21,515 nt of DNA from a virus. The position numbers and the translations under genes are program-made. The notes under the pieces are model-generated. The model saw only the letters and a list, made by a program, of their open reading frames with translations, had not been told where the DNA came from and made no database searches. This document shows, piece by piece, positions 1 through 7,006 of the stretch (positions are counted from its first letter, which is position 1; the number at the start of each line of letters is the position of its first letter). Location of the stretch: IMG/VR virus record IMGVR_UViG_3300032177_000080, positions 1-21,515 of that record, one strand, 5' to 3'.

Positions 1-2106
1 GCTAAAAGCACTACACTTACTTTTCAAGAGGCTGCCAACGCAAGCACAGGTATTCTTGAAGAGATTGTTATAGGAAACTCAGTCTACGTAAGAGTTTCTT
101 CGTATGACGAAGCAGATAATGAGAGTAACAAGTGTTCAGAGGTTTCAATTGTCCCTGGTGGGAATTTGCCTAATGCTCCAACTTCATTAACCTTGACACC
201 AACACTCTCTTTAGTATCTGGCCGTAAGTATCAGGTTAAAACTGTATTAACTTGGACGGCTCCAACGAATGTAGAACTATCGGGATATGATTTAGAGTTA
301 TATGAGGGATCAAATGGAAGTGGTGTTTTGCAGCGGACATCATCTCCTACAAAAAATGCGATCCAGGATAAGTGGACAGACAATGCACCAAATCAATCTT
401 ACTCTGCCAGGATCAGGGCGATAAACAAGTGGGGACGGACAGGCGGTTGGTCATCCTGGGCCAATGCTGCAGCGGTGACAGATACAACCCCCCCACCCGT
501 TCCCACAAATCTTGTTCTAACACAAGATGGAAAGAAAGTTACGGCAAGATGGGCAGCCATCAGCCAGCTTGGATACCCCGACTTCAAGGGATTTCGGGTT
601 TATGCGGCAAAAGTAGCCGGCTTCACTCCAGGACCTGCAAATATGGTCTATGAGGGAAGGGGAACTTCAAAAACCATTCAAGAGGCTGCCAACGCAAGCA
701 CAGGTATTCTTGAAGAGATTGTTATAGGAAACTCAGTCTACGTAAGAGTTTCTTCGTATGACGAAGCAGGTAATGAGAGTGATACATGTGCTGAAGTCTC
801 TATTGTAGCGGGTGGGAATTTGCCTAATGCTCCAACTTCATTAACCTTGACATTAACAGTTGCCGTTACAAAAGGGCGAATTTACAATGTCAAGGCAAAT
901 CTCACTTGGACACCCCCTTCGAATGTAGAACTATCGGGATATGAACTTGAACTCTATGCAGGCACTGATGGTTCGGGAGTCCTCCAAAAAACGTTAACTC
1001 CCGGGAAAAATGCTACAAGTGCATACTGGACAGACAACGATCCTAATCAGGCTTATTCGGCAAAAATTCGAGCGATCAATAAATGGGGTCGTACCGGATC
1101 ATATAGCACGTGGACTAATGCCAACCCCACGGCGGATACAGAGGCCCCCGGGAATCCTGGCAATATTGTCCTTGCAACAAAGATTGGTAAATTTGAGATA
1201 TCATTTCTTAAGTCGGCAGCCGATGATGTCGCCGGTTATAAAATCTATGTTTGGACAAGCAATAATTCCGCTTCATCAAAAATCATAGATGATGTGTCCC
1301 ACCCAGGTCATAAAAGCACAATCAACGTTGGAAAATCCACCTACTCGGGATCGGGAGATATAACTATTGGCTATAATACGCCATACTTTTTTTGGGTGAC
1401 GGCCTATGATAAGGCTGGAAATGAAAATGCTACAAAATCATCATCAGATCCAACCCCTGAAGGGAATGACATGATTTTTAAGGGTCAGGAGCTTATACAT
1501 TTTAGTACCCCTTGGAAAATGAGTCATCTTACTTCCAAAAGATATCGACAAAGTGGGGGGGCTGGAACTACTACCTATGAAGTCCCTCCAGGTAAATGTG
1601 CCCTGATTGCAGGCTACAAACTTTATCGGGGGGCAGCGGAAATTGCTTCAATTAGTATAAACGGTGCAAATATAGAAACGGAAAGCGCAGGAGTAGTAAT
1701 AAATCGTCGTCCGCAATTGACCAACGGAATGTATGCAGAATATGGAGATTACATCAATCTTCTTACACAAAACGCCACAGGATATGCCGAAGCCAGAATA
1801 AAAGAATTTGATTCAGATCCTGATATTTCAGTCATCGTTATGTATCTTTCATCGGCTACCCCTTATACCGTAACCTCCGGGAAAACTCTTTTTATTACAT
1901 TTATTTTTGGTTGGCCAGCTTCTCAAATGTTACAGATTTATGAGGAGACTTCACCTGGGGTTAGGGAATGGATTGATGTCTATGATATTCACGTAGAGGA
2001 GTGGAATGTTGGAAAGGGTATTTTGCAAATTCCTTCTAAAAGGATAATAAGAATTTCACCAACTGATGGTTCAGCCGAATTATTTGGAGTCGAAATAAAA
2101 AATTGA
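1..2106 (+). CDS. FN3-repeat tail-fibre-like protein (5' end outside window)
   Basis: The frame is open from base 1 to the TGA at 2104-2106, so this is the last 701 residues of a larger protein. The visible part has the end of one FN3-like domain (about residues 1-53), four further FN3-like domains starting near residues 56, 164, 274 and 382, and a distinct C-terminal domain from about residue 490. FN3 cues are the PxxPTNL/APTSLTL starts, the conserved W and Y positions and the YRVSSYDEAGN-like final strands. Two-domain units recur with a period of 218 residues (654 bp). FN3 arrays are common in phage tail, fibre and host-contact proteins, and the position before the lysis genes fits a distal tail or receptor-binding protein. 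That role is inferred; I do not recognise the C-terminal domain. No catalytic motif was seen. The first TTG at 166 is not a true start, because the frame continues upstream of it. Confidence 0.85.
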   Translation, partial: AKSTTLTFQEAANASTGILEEIVIGNSVYVRVSSYDEADNESNKCSEVSIVPGGNLPNAPTSLTLTPTLSLVSGRKYQVKTVLTWTAPTNVELSGYDLELYEGSNGSGVLQRTSSPTKNAIQDKWTDNAPNQSYSARIRAINKWGRTGGWSSWANAAAVTDTTPPPVPTNLVLTQDGKKVTARWAAISQLGYPDFKGFRVYAAKVAGFTPGPANMVYEGRGTSKTIQEAANASTGILEEIVIGNSVYVRVSSYDEAGNESDTCAEVSIVAGGNLPNAPTSLTLTLTVAVTKGRIYNVKANLTWTPPSNVELSGYELELYAGTDGSGVLQKTLTPGKNATSAYWTDNDPNQAYSAKIRAINKWGRTGSYSTWTNANPTADTEAPGNPGNIVLATKIGKFEISFLKSAADDVAGYKIYVWTSNNSASSKIIDDVSHPGHKSTINVGKSTYSGSGDITIGYNTPYFFWVTAYDKAGNENATKSSSDPTPEGNDMIFKGQELIHFSTPWKMSHLTSKRYRQSGGAGTTTYEVPPGKCALIAGYKLYRGAAEIASISINGANIETESAGVVINRRPQLTNGMYAEYGDYINLLTQNATGYAEARIKEFDSDPDISVIVMYLSSATPYTVTSGKTLFITFIFGWPASQMLQIYEETSPGVREWIDVYDIHVEEWNVGKGILQIPSKRIIRISPTDGSAELFGVEIKN
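25..852 (+). repeat. 654-bp-period internal repeat of the FN3 gene
   Basis: Blocks recur exactly 654 bases apart. Positions 25-126 match 679-780 with one mismatch, 157-198 match 811-852 perfectly, and 266-290 match 920-944 perfectly. Diverged sequence lies between the blocks. Each period encodes two FN3 domains. The mosaic of near-identical and diverged stretches suggests recombination or gene conversion between repeat units. Confidence 0.9.
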
Positions 2107-2429
2107 AAGCCACTCATTTCAAGGATCAATTTGGCAAAACGCTCGTTATTGCGTTTAATGTCGAAAATTCTGATGATTACCCTCCTATTAAGGATTTTCC
2201 AGAGGGATGGACAGCGGAAGTATTGACGGAAGAAGAGGCAAGGAAATTAATACCAGAATCTAATGACGGGGAAAGGAGATTTCCCGATTCACTTCATGAA
2301 CGGGTTGAGAAATTAAAACTTCGCCATGAGGCTTTGATCGAGATTTTGGGGGATACCTTAAAACTCAAGAAAGGCGATCTAGAAGCGATGATCGCAGAAA
2401 AGATGAAAGGCGGATCAAAAGATGCTTGA
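2103..2429 (+). CDS. Small phage protein of unknown function after fibre gene
   Basis: A 108-aa protein directly after the fibre gene. The only sensible start is TTG at 2103, which overlaps the fibre stop as TTGA; a GGAG at 2087-2090 could serve as ribosome-binding site at a rather long spacing. The N-terminal half looks globular, with a PEGWTAEVLTEEEA segment. The C-terminal half (about residues 60-108) is a charged helical segment rich in K, E and L, suggesting a coiled coil. I do not recognise the family. By position it could be a fibre-assembly or tail accessory protein, which is a guess. Its end overlaps the next start by 8 bases, so the two are probably coupled. Confidence 0.65.
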   Translation: MKATHFKDQFGKTLVIAFNVENSDDYPPIKDFPEGWTAEVLTEEEARKLIPESNDGERRFPDSLHERVEKLKLRHEALIEILGDTLKLKKGDLEAMIAEKMKGGSKDA

Positions 2430-2637
2430 CGGATGGCTTCAACCAATAATTGCTTTCTTTGTGGGGGGTGGAGGAATCTTTTATCTCGACAAGAAGAAAT
2501 TAAGCAAGGAAACCTTTGTCGAATTCAAGGAGGGTCTTGATAACCGACTGGATACTATCATTGATGGACATGCAAGAATTCATGAGCGGTTGGATGATAT
2601 CAACGATTTCCTTAGAAACCATCGGGATAAAAAATGA
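2422..2637 (+). CDS. Small membrane protein with C-terminal coiled coil
   Basis: A 71-aa protein starting at ATG 2422, with AAAGGCGG about 8 bases upstream inside the previous gene. Residues 1-22 are hydrophobic with a GGGG turn and form one likely membrane segment. The rest is charged and probably helical, with the run DNRLDTIIDGHARIHERLDD. One membrane segment followed by a coiled coil is typical of small phage proteins in or near lysis cassettes (holin, antiholin or haemolysin XhlA-like). Which of these applies cannot be decided here. The next gene starts in an ATGA overlap with its stop. Confidence 0.65.
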   Translation: MLDGWLQPIIAFFVGGGGIFYLDKKKLSKETFVEFKEGLDNRLDTIIDGHARIHERLDDINDFLRNHRDKK

Positions 2638-2843
2638 GTATCCATCCTGTCATTCCAGAAATCCAAGAGGAATTGGCCGTCGTAGGTGGCAACATAAAAC
2701 GTCTGAAACGGCAACTTATAGTCTGGCAGGGGTCTATTGAAAAATGGGTGGCGTGGTGTGAAAGGATTGAGAAATTTATTGAAAGGCGAGAAGGTGACAT
2801 AGCTGAACTCGTAAAAAAGGAGATATCTGATGAGAAAAGGTAG
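2634..2843 (+). CDS. Small helical protein, unknown function
   Basis: A 69-aa protein whose ATG at 2634 overlaps the previous stop (ATGA). It is soluble and helix-rich with heptad-like spacing of I, L, V and W (residues 8-62), suggesting a short coiled coil. There is no signal peptide or membrane segment. The sequence resembles no family I can name. It is coupled to both neighbours (4-base overlap before, 14-base overlap after), which supports its being translated even though it is short. Confidence 0.6.
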   Translation: MSIHPVIPEIQEELAVVGGNIKRLKRQLIVWQGSIEKWVAWCERIEKFIERREGDIAELVKKEISDEKR

Positions 2844-3246
2844 AGTATTGATCGGGTTGATCTGTATCCTCGTTTGTGTGGCAATGTTGTCTGTCGTTGC
2901 ATGGAGCGAAAAGTCGTTACCTCCTCCGTTTGGAAGAATCAAGGCCATAGCGATGACTGTCGCCCCGGATAAGGACGGAGATTATATCTGGGAGAAGGAA
3001 ATTACGATAAAGGGGAAAAAATGTTATTTTAAGTTGGTATATTTTCCGGCAGGCGATACTACCGCTATTGCTGTGGAATCCGGTCCCCAACTGATAGCCG
3101 TTTGTTGGTGGGGGATAAAGAATCAATATGTGATTGAACAATATATGTATGGTCAAATAGTGGGTCAGGAGTTCATTTCGGAAGAAAAGGCCATTGAAGC
3201 CGCTTACGGCTTTTTTAGGAAAATGGTTGAGGAAAAAATAGTATAA
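2830..3246 (+). CDS. Exported or membrane-anchored protein, unknown
   Basis: A 138-aa protein starting at ATG 2830, with AAGGAG seven bases upstream. The N-terminus has a typical signal sequence: MRKGR, a hydrophobic stretch to about residue 24, then AWSEK where cleavage could occur. The remaining 110 residues look like one globular domain with several aromatic residues and a pair of cysteines (one in KGKKCYF, one in AVCWW). I do not recognise the family. Its place among coupled lysis-region genes suggests an envelope or periplasmic role, possibly lysis control or superinfection exclusion, without direct evidence. Confidence 0.65.
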   Translation: MRKGRVLIGLICILVCVAMLSVVAWSEKSLPPPFGRIKAIAMTVAPDKDGDYIWEKEITIKGKKCYFKLVYFPAGDTTAIAVESGPQLIAVCWWGIKNQYVIEQYMYGQIVGQEFISEEKAIEAAYGFFRKMVEEKIV

Positions 3247-3257
3247 GGGGAATTGAG

Positions 3258-3836
3258 ATGGGTCTTGAATCGGCATTGGAATTCACACTTAAAATGGATA
3301 GTAAATTAATTGAAGAAAGATTATGGGAAGCATTATATAGTGAATCAGCCAAATTCTCAAAATTTAGAAATATTGGCTCAAACCTTAGAAATTATAAATG
3401 TAGTGTAAGCAATTGTGACAGAAATGCTTATGCTTCCGGTTTTTGTAATGCTCATTATATTAGAAACATAAAAGGTAAATCATTAAGTATACCAATAAGA
3501 AACAGAAAAATGCCTTTTGATATTTGTTTAGAGTGTGAAATACCTTTAAATAAACATGGTTCTGGATTAGGAAGATGTTCAAAACATTTTAAATCCCACA
3601 GAATAAAGATTTTAAAACAAACATTGGTTAAATTATTCGGTGACAAATGTTCAAAATGTAGAAATAAATATGAATACCACATTTATGATTTTCATCACAC
3701 AAAGAGAAATAAGAAATTCGACATAGGGAGTCTTTTGGGTCTTGGTAGTATAAAGAAGATTTCCAAAGAAGTATCGGACTGCATCCTGATTTGTGCTAAC
3801 TGTCATAGGGGAATTCATTATGGGAACGGACTTTAA
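3258..3836 (+). CDS. HNH endonuclease, probable free-standing homing type
   Basis: A 192-aa protein starting at ATG 3258 with AGGGG upstream. The C-terminus carries an HNH nuclease: CSKC (residues 131-134), DFHHT with the catalytic-type His pair at 146-147, then C179, N181, C182 and H187 in the CANCHRGIH motif. Two Cys/His clusters lie before it: C48, C53, C63, H66, and C90, C93, C107, H110. These probably bind zinc and help DNA recognition. The gene is visibly more A+T-rich than its neighbours, a sign of recent arrival. It sits directly in front of the endolysin and overlaps it by 17 bases. Its first 16 residues resemble the endolysin's own N-terminus. HNH genes of this kind in phages are often mobile and cut intron-less or insertion-free relatives near their own site. 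Confidence 0.88.
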   Translation: MGLESALEFTLKMDSKLIEERLWEALYSESAKFSKFRNIGSNLRNYKCSVSNCDRNAYASGFCNAHYIRNIKGKSLSIPIRNRKMPFDICLECEIPLNKHGSGLGRCSKHFKSHRIKILKQTLVKLFGDKCSKCRNKYEYHIYDFHHTKRNKKFDIGSLLGLGSIKKISKEVSDCILICANCHRGIHYGNGL

Positions 3837-4257
3837 TAAAGCCTTTGAATTCGTAATTCGATGGGAGGGATATAAGTCGGAAGACTCAAGTGATCCAGGA
3901 GGAAGAACTATATTTGGTATTTCATCTAAATCCCATCCGCAAGAAGTAAGGGAAATGTGGAATTTATCAAAAGACAAAGCCCTCGATCAAGCCAAAGAAA
4001 TTTACAGGGTGGAATATTGGGAAGCATCGGGATGTAATTTATTAACAGAACCATTTGATATGATAGTCTTTGATACCGCAGTCAATATGGGAGTTAGCAT
4101 GGCAAAGTCTTTTATCACTGATTCCTATGATTGGAAAGACTATTTACTCCTCCGTGCATCTTGGTATTTTGCAAAGAGGAAACAATACCCACAATTCATA
4201 TTTGGTTGGTTTAATAGAGTGTTCGATCTCTGGGAGACCGCAAGGAGGCATGGATGA
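3820..4257 (+). CDS. Endolysin, GH108-like peptidoglycan hydrolase
   Basis: A 145-aa protein starting at ATG 3820, with AGGGGAATTCATT just upstream inside the HNH gene. The N-terminus has the GH108 active-site signature: WEG with the catalytic-type Glu at residue 16, then DPGGRTIFGIS (25-35). A later PFDMIVFDTAVNMG segment matches the part of this family that forms the substrate groove. Members cleave peptidoglycan glycan strands to release phage. There is no signal peptide, so export would depend on a holin. A longer reading from an upstream start at 3793 is possible but has no ribosome-binding site. The length is a little short for the family. The next gene begins in an ATGA overlap. Confidence 0.85.
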   Translation: MGTDFNKAFEFVIRWEGYKSEDSSDPGGRTIFGISSKSHPQEVREMWNLSKDKALDQAKEIYRVEYWEASGCNLLTEPFDMIVFDTAVNMGVSMAKSFITDSYDWKDYLLLRASWYFAKRKQYPQFIFGWFNRVFDLWETARRHG

Positions 4258-4535
4258 GACGCAACAAAATAAAATTTGTGAAAGATGGAGCCATACAGGG
4301 ATGGGTAATCAGTTTTGCTTTTACACTTATGACAATGATCCTTCTTTTGGTAGGATTTTTTAATCAAACCGTGATGAATGGGTGGAAAGTCCTTGGTGGA
4401 AACTATTCGACAATTTACCTTGGATCTATGGGAATATGGCTCGGATATAGGGGATTTAAATCCTATACAGAGTTAAATTATAGAAAATATGACGAGGGGA
4501 ATATTCAAACAGGATCGGCTAAATTTCCCGCATAG
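4254..4535 (+). CDS. Holin-like protein with two membrane segments
   Basis: A 93-aa protein starting at ATG 4254, overlapping the endolysin stop as ATGA. The N-terminus is basic (MRRNKIKFVKDG). A strong hydrophobic segment spans about residues 17-36 and a weaker one about 52-66, followed by a polar tail. Size, topology and direct coupling to the endolysin fit a phage holin or holin-associated membrane protein, which would open the inner membrane to let the endolysin out. No named holin family was recognised, so the assignment rests on position and topology. Confidence 0.65.
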   Translation: MRRNKIKFVKDGAIQGWVISFAFTLMTMILLLVGFFNQTVMNGWKVLGGNYSTIYLGSMGIWLGYRGFKSYTELNYRKYDEGNIQTGSAKFPA

Positions 4536-4550
4536 GAAGGAGAGATTTTA

Positions 4551-4670
4551 ATGAGTGGTCCGATTTCTTTGTTGACGAAGAAAGAAGCAATCATTCTATC
4601 CATAATCGCTGTGGGAATTACTGGTGGTGCTATCTATTTTGCATTGTGGGTATGCTCTAAAATTCATTAG
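4551..4670 (+). CDS. 39-aa single-span membrane protein
   Basis: A short open frame with a strong ribosome-binding site (AGGAAGGAG about 6-7 bases before ATG 4551), ending in TAG at 4668-4670. The product has a polar N-terminus (MSGPISLLTKKE), one hydrophobic segment (about residues 13-33, rich in I, A, G and F) and a short C-terminus. Very small membrane proteins next to endolysins are often holins, antiholins or pinholins. It may partner the two-span protein just upstream. The strong ribosome-binding site is the main reason to accept it. Confidence 0.65.
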   Translation: MSGPISLLTKKEAIILSIIAVGITGGAIYFALWVCSKIH

Positions 4671-4686
4671 AAAGAGGAAAATTAAG

Positions 4687-5184
4687 ATGAAAGTAAAATT
4701 AATGTTTGATAATGTGGTAGAGTTTGAGAAGGAGATTGTAGTTAATCAACCAATGCCAACTCCCATACCTGCACCGATCCCTATCCCTGTTCCACCGACT
4801 CCGCCAATACCACCGACACCTATTCCCGAAGACGCACAATTATTATCATGGGGATTGACGAATTATATCGTCTCAGGATCTCCGGGGCTAAAGAAGACAT
4901 TTATTATAAACGTTCAGCCAGGGAAGACTTATGGTTCAGTGTCTGTTTGTTCGCTTGACCCAACTACCAGTTTCACATATAAGTTTACACCTGTGCCAGG
5001 ATATTTGTATTTAGGTCGCAGTGAATATACTGGAAGTATTTATTATGGGATGATACCATTAGACTTCTCGCCGTCATATTTTACGCCCCAAACAACAGAT
5101 GGATACATTCCTCCCGGTGATAATATACTTGAAATCAATTTTACCTATAACGGTCGAATTCTAATAAGTAATTCAATTTATTAA
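4687..5184 (+). CDS. Proline-rich linker protein with C-terminal beta domain
   Basis: A 165-aa protein. ATG 4687 is chosen because GAGG lies about 9 bases upstream; the longer reading from 4624 would overlap the 39-aa gene. Residues 1-20 form a short N-terminal segment. Residues 22-47 are an extreme proline repeat made of PTP, PIP and PPTP units. From residue 48 the protein is rich in T, Y, G and S and looks like a beta-sandwich. A rigid Pro linker followed by a beta domain suggests a surface or fibre-tip decoration protein, or a wall-spanning component. There is no signal peptide. The family is not recognised, and its place inside the lysis cluster is odd for a fibre component. Confidence 0.65.
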   Translation: MKVKLMFDNVVEFEKEIVVNQPMPTPIPAPIPIPVPPTPPIPPTPIPEDAQLLSWGLTNYIVSGSPGLKKTFIINVQPGKTYGSVSVCSLDPTTSFTYKFTPVPGYLYLGRSEYTGSIYYGMIPLDFSPSYFTPQTTDGYIPPGDNILEINFTYNGRILISNSIY

Positions 5185-5201
5185 GGGAATGGGGAAGGAT
5201 A

Positions 5202-5612
5202 ATGATCTGGATAAAAACCCATTTGAAACTGGTATCGATCAGTATCGGAGCCCTGGTACTATTAATCTGGATTGGTTCTATTACTGGCACAAACAGAAAA
5301 TTCTACAATATGGCTTTGAATAATCTTCGTGAGGATAAAACTGCTATCGTACAAGGGCTTGAACAAGACCAAAAGGAAAAAGCCAAAACCATTGCCGAAT
5401 TGCAAAACCAGGTTAAAGATATTCAGCGAAAAAGACTCTCCGCCGAAGCGGAGTCTCAACGATTAACGAGGTTGGTTAATGAAAAAAATAATGAGATTGT
5501 TGGCCTTAAAAAAGACCGCGATGCCATTATCATTCCTACTAATCCTGACGTTCTTGCCGATGAGTTTCGCAAACGTGGCTACCGGCCAACAGTTATCCTT
5601 CCCCCTCGATGA
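5202..5612 (+). CDS. Rz-like inner-membrane spanin candidate
   Basis: A 136-aa protein starting at ATG 5202 with GGGGAAGG upstream. It has one N-terminal membrane segment (about residues 9-27), then a long coiled coil (about 40-105, rich in K, E, Q and L) and a Pro-containing tail ending VILPPR. This is the architecture of Rz-type i-spanins, which are anchored in the inner membrane and reach through the periplasm to fuse membranes with an outer-membrane partner. The next gene starts inside it in another frame, the arrangement seen for Rz/Rz1. Sequence family is not confirmed, so the call rests on topology, position and the overlap. If correct, the host is Gram-negative. Confidence 0.65.
   Translation: MIWIKTHLKLVSISIGALVLLIWIGSITGTNRKFYNMALNNLREDKTAIVQGLEQDQKEKAKTIAELQNQVKDIQRKRLSAEAESQRLTRLVNEKNNEIVGLKKDRDAIIIPTNPDVLADEFRKRGYRPTVILPPR
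5438..5453 (+). other. RNA hairpin upstream of overlapping gene start
   Basis: CTCCGC-CGAA-GCGGAG forms a 6-bp perfect stem with a 4-base loop. It lies inside the coiled-coil codons of the Rz-like gene, 25 bases before the out-of-frame ATG at 5479. It could influence translation of the overlapped gene, or be chance in a coding region. Confidence 0.35.
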
Positions 5613-5943
5613 CGCTCAGAGTATTTTAAGAAACGAAAAAGAATGCGATCTCGACCGCCGGGAGCTCAACCTACGGAAAGAGCAAGATGCCTTAAAGGAT
5701 CGGCGTATCGCCAATCTCGAAAAGGAATTAGAACTTGCCAAACAAGAAATCATCCTGAAAGATAGGATAGGTGAAATAAAAGATATGGAGGTTTTGGCAA
5801 CCAGGAGAGCGTTGACAGACATGATGCAGGTCGCTGATCGGGCGATTAAATTGGTTGAGACATCTAAACCTTCAAGTAATTGGCAACTTTTAGGCATTGC
5901 GGGAGGGATTGCTGTCATCATTGGATATCTTTTGGCTAAATAA
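5479..5943 (+). CDS. Exported coiled-coil protein overlapping Rz-like gene
   Basis: A 154-aa protein starting at ATG 5479 inside the Rz-like gene in another frame (134 bases shared), with GAGG seven bases upstream. The N-terminus is signal-like: basic MKKIMRLLALKK, a hydrophobic stretch to about residue 29, and a possible cleavage after SFA. Residues about 50-115 are a charged coiled coil. Residues 134-153 form a C-terminal membrane segment. The position matches an Rz1-type partner, but it lacks the lipobox Cys of Rz1 lipoproteins and has a C-terminal anchor instead. It might be an unusual spanin subunit or another envelope protein. The shared stretch is used in both frames, and the unique 3' two-thirds reads as a genuine protein. 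Confidence 0.7.
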   Translation: MKKIMRLLALKKTAMPLSFLLILTFLPMSFANVATGQQLSFPLDDAQSILRNEKECDLDRRELNLRKEQDALKDRRIANLEKELELAKQEIILKDRIGEIKDMEVLATRRALTDMMQVADRAIKLVETSKPSSNWQLLGIAGGIAVIIGYLLAK

Positions 5944-5954
5944 TTTGGTGAGTT

Positions 5955-6110
5955 ATGCCTTGGGTTAGAAAGGGTAGAAAGATTTATAAACGAGTCGGTG
6001 GCAGATTGAAATTAAAACAGAAATGTAGATCTGTGAGGAATGCTAAGATTGCTATGGGGATTTTAAAATCGAAAGGATCAAATAATTTAGATATGCGGTT
6101 CATGCTTTAA
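5955..6110 (+). CDS. 51-aa basic protein, unknown
   Basis: A short frame starting at ATG 5955 with GGTGAG very close upstream, ending in TAA at 6108-6110. The product is strongly basic (about 14 Lys/Arg, start MPWVRKGRKIYKR), with no membrane segment. It is the last plus-strand gene before a strand switch and overlaps the end of the minus-strand 64-aa gene by 24 bases. It may bind nucleic acid, judging only from charge. The start signal is weak. Confidence 0.5.
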   Translation: MPWVRKGRKIYKRVGGRLKLKQKCRSVRNAKIAMGILKSKGSNNLDMRFML

Positions 6111-6281
6111 ATAACAAAACCAAACTTCTTCTTTCCTGTCTTTTACAAAGGCAACCCTCATACTTTTCGGAGTAAGTGGAAAGGTCAATTTGATTGGATG
6201 TCCAACTTCAACGTCATCATTAAAGAAGGTTTTATCTTCTGTTTTTAGGTCTTTTCTGTCTTCACCAATAATGACTCTCAT
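6087..6281 (-). CDS. 64-aa protein coupled to DUF5131 gene
   Basis: ATG at 6281 overlaps the stop of the upstream DUF5131 gene as ATGA, with AGGGAG upstream. The 64-aa product is soluble and charged and may be a small beta-rich domain (MRVIIGEDRK, DVEVGHPIKLTF). It is not recognised. It is the last gene of the leftward operon and runs 24 bases into the convergent plus-strand gene. No clear terminator was seen at this junction. Confidence 0.6.
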   Translation of the reverse strand: MRVIIGEDRKDLKTEDKTFFNDDVEVGHPIKLTFPLTPKSMRVAFVKDRKEEVWFCYLKHEPHI

Positions 6282-7006
6282 GGTATCTCCCTAACCCTAA
6301 TATTTTCGTCAGACCATTCATTGGGATTTCTTGATATTCTTCCCGCTACTTCTATCTGTTTTACAAAGCAAGGGATATTGGCATATCCACATTGGTTAAC
6401 GATGGATCTTATCCATTCGATTTTCGCCGGTCTTCTTCCTGGCCCTGATTCTGCACCTACCACAATCCAGTTTAGATGTGGCGAATAAGGATCAAGATGT
6501 TTCAAAATATCCAAATCTCCAAGTAATGGCTCCAGGCTCAGCCATTTAAATGCCCCCGGTATTTTAAATAAATTTTCAATCTTCCAAAGTTCATCCGAAC
6601 TACAGACAGTGACACCGAGTCGAAGGTTTTTGAAATTGTCAAGATTCCAATTTGAAAGAATATTTTTCATTCGTTCAGGTCTTTTTGTAAGTAAGAAAAA
6701 AGTATGCCAATAGGCATGATGAACAGTATCCATAACTGATCCAATCCAAAATTTATCAACATCTGGATGAAACATATCCCCCATATCGCCAACGAATATC
6801 CGTTTGGGTTTTCTCCATTTCAAAGGATCATTCAATCGTTCGGGATGAAAAGTTACCCTGAATGGATCATCGATGGGATACCCGTCATATCTACCCTTGA
6901 AACGATAGGCCATTCGTTTGGCCCAGCAATTGTCACAGCCGGGGCTACAAGGAGAGCAACCGGTTACGGGGTTCCACGATACATCCCAGTATTTTCCGTC
7001 TTTCAT
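6278..7006 (-). CDS. DUF5131 (phage Gp37/Gp68 family) iron-sulphur protein
   Basis: A 242-aa protein beginning with WNPVTGC and a Cys cluster at residues 17, 20, 24 and 27 (CSPC-SPGC-DNC), followed by WAKRMA. These, with the later FVGDMGDMFHPDV, LLTKRPERM, LGVTV, WLSLEPLLG and VVGAESGPGRRPA blocks, are the standard signature of the Gp37/Gp68 (DUF5131) family. The family resembles a radical-SAM-like TIM barrel with a Cys-bound Fe-S cluster. It is frequent in phages and mobile elements, and its reaction is not established. The start ATG is joined to the previous stop as TAATG and the end is joined to the next gene as ATGA, so it is coupled on both sides. Length is typical. Confidence 0.92.
   Translation of the reverse strand: MKDGKYWDVSWNPVTGCSPCSPGCDNCWAKRMAYRFKGRYDGYPIDDPFRVTFHPERLNDPLKWRKPKRIFVGDMGDMFHPDVDKFWIGSVMDTVHHAYWHTFFLLTKRPERMKNILSNWNLDNFKNLRLGVTVCSSDELWKIENLFKIPGAFKWLSLEPLLGDLDILKHLDPYSPHLNWIVVGAESGPGRRPAKIEWIRSIVNQCGYANIPCFVKQIEVAGRISRNPNEWSDENIRVREIP

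Noticed and set aside
166-168. TTG at 166 as the start of the FN3 protein
   Set aside because: The same frame stays open back to base 1 and encodes the end of another FN3 unit, so the gene begins outside the window.
2580-2948. A 122-codon minus-strand open frame across the small lysis-region genes
   Set aside because: It lies opposite four well-coupled plus-strand genes with good ribosome-binding sites, has no start signal of its own and reads like the complement of a coding region.
3793-3819. An earlier start for the endolysin
   Set aside because: The extra nine residues have no ribosome-binding site and are not part of the GH108 pattern; ATG 3820 has one.
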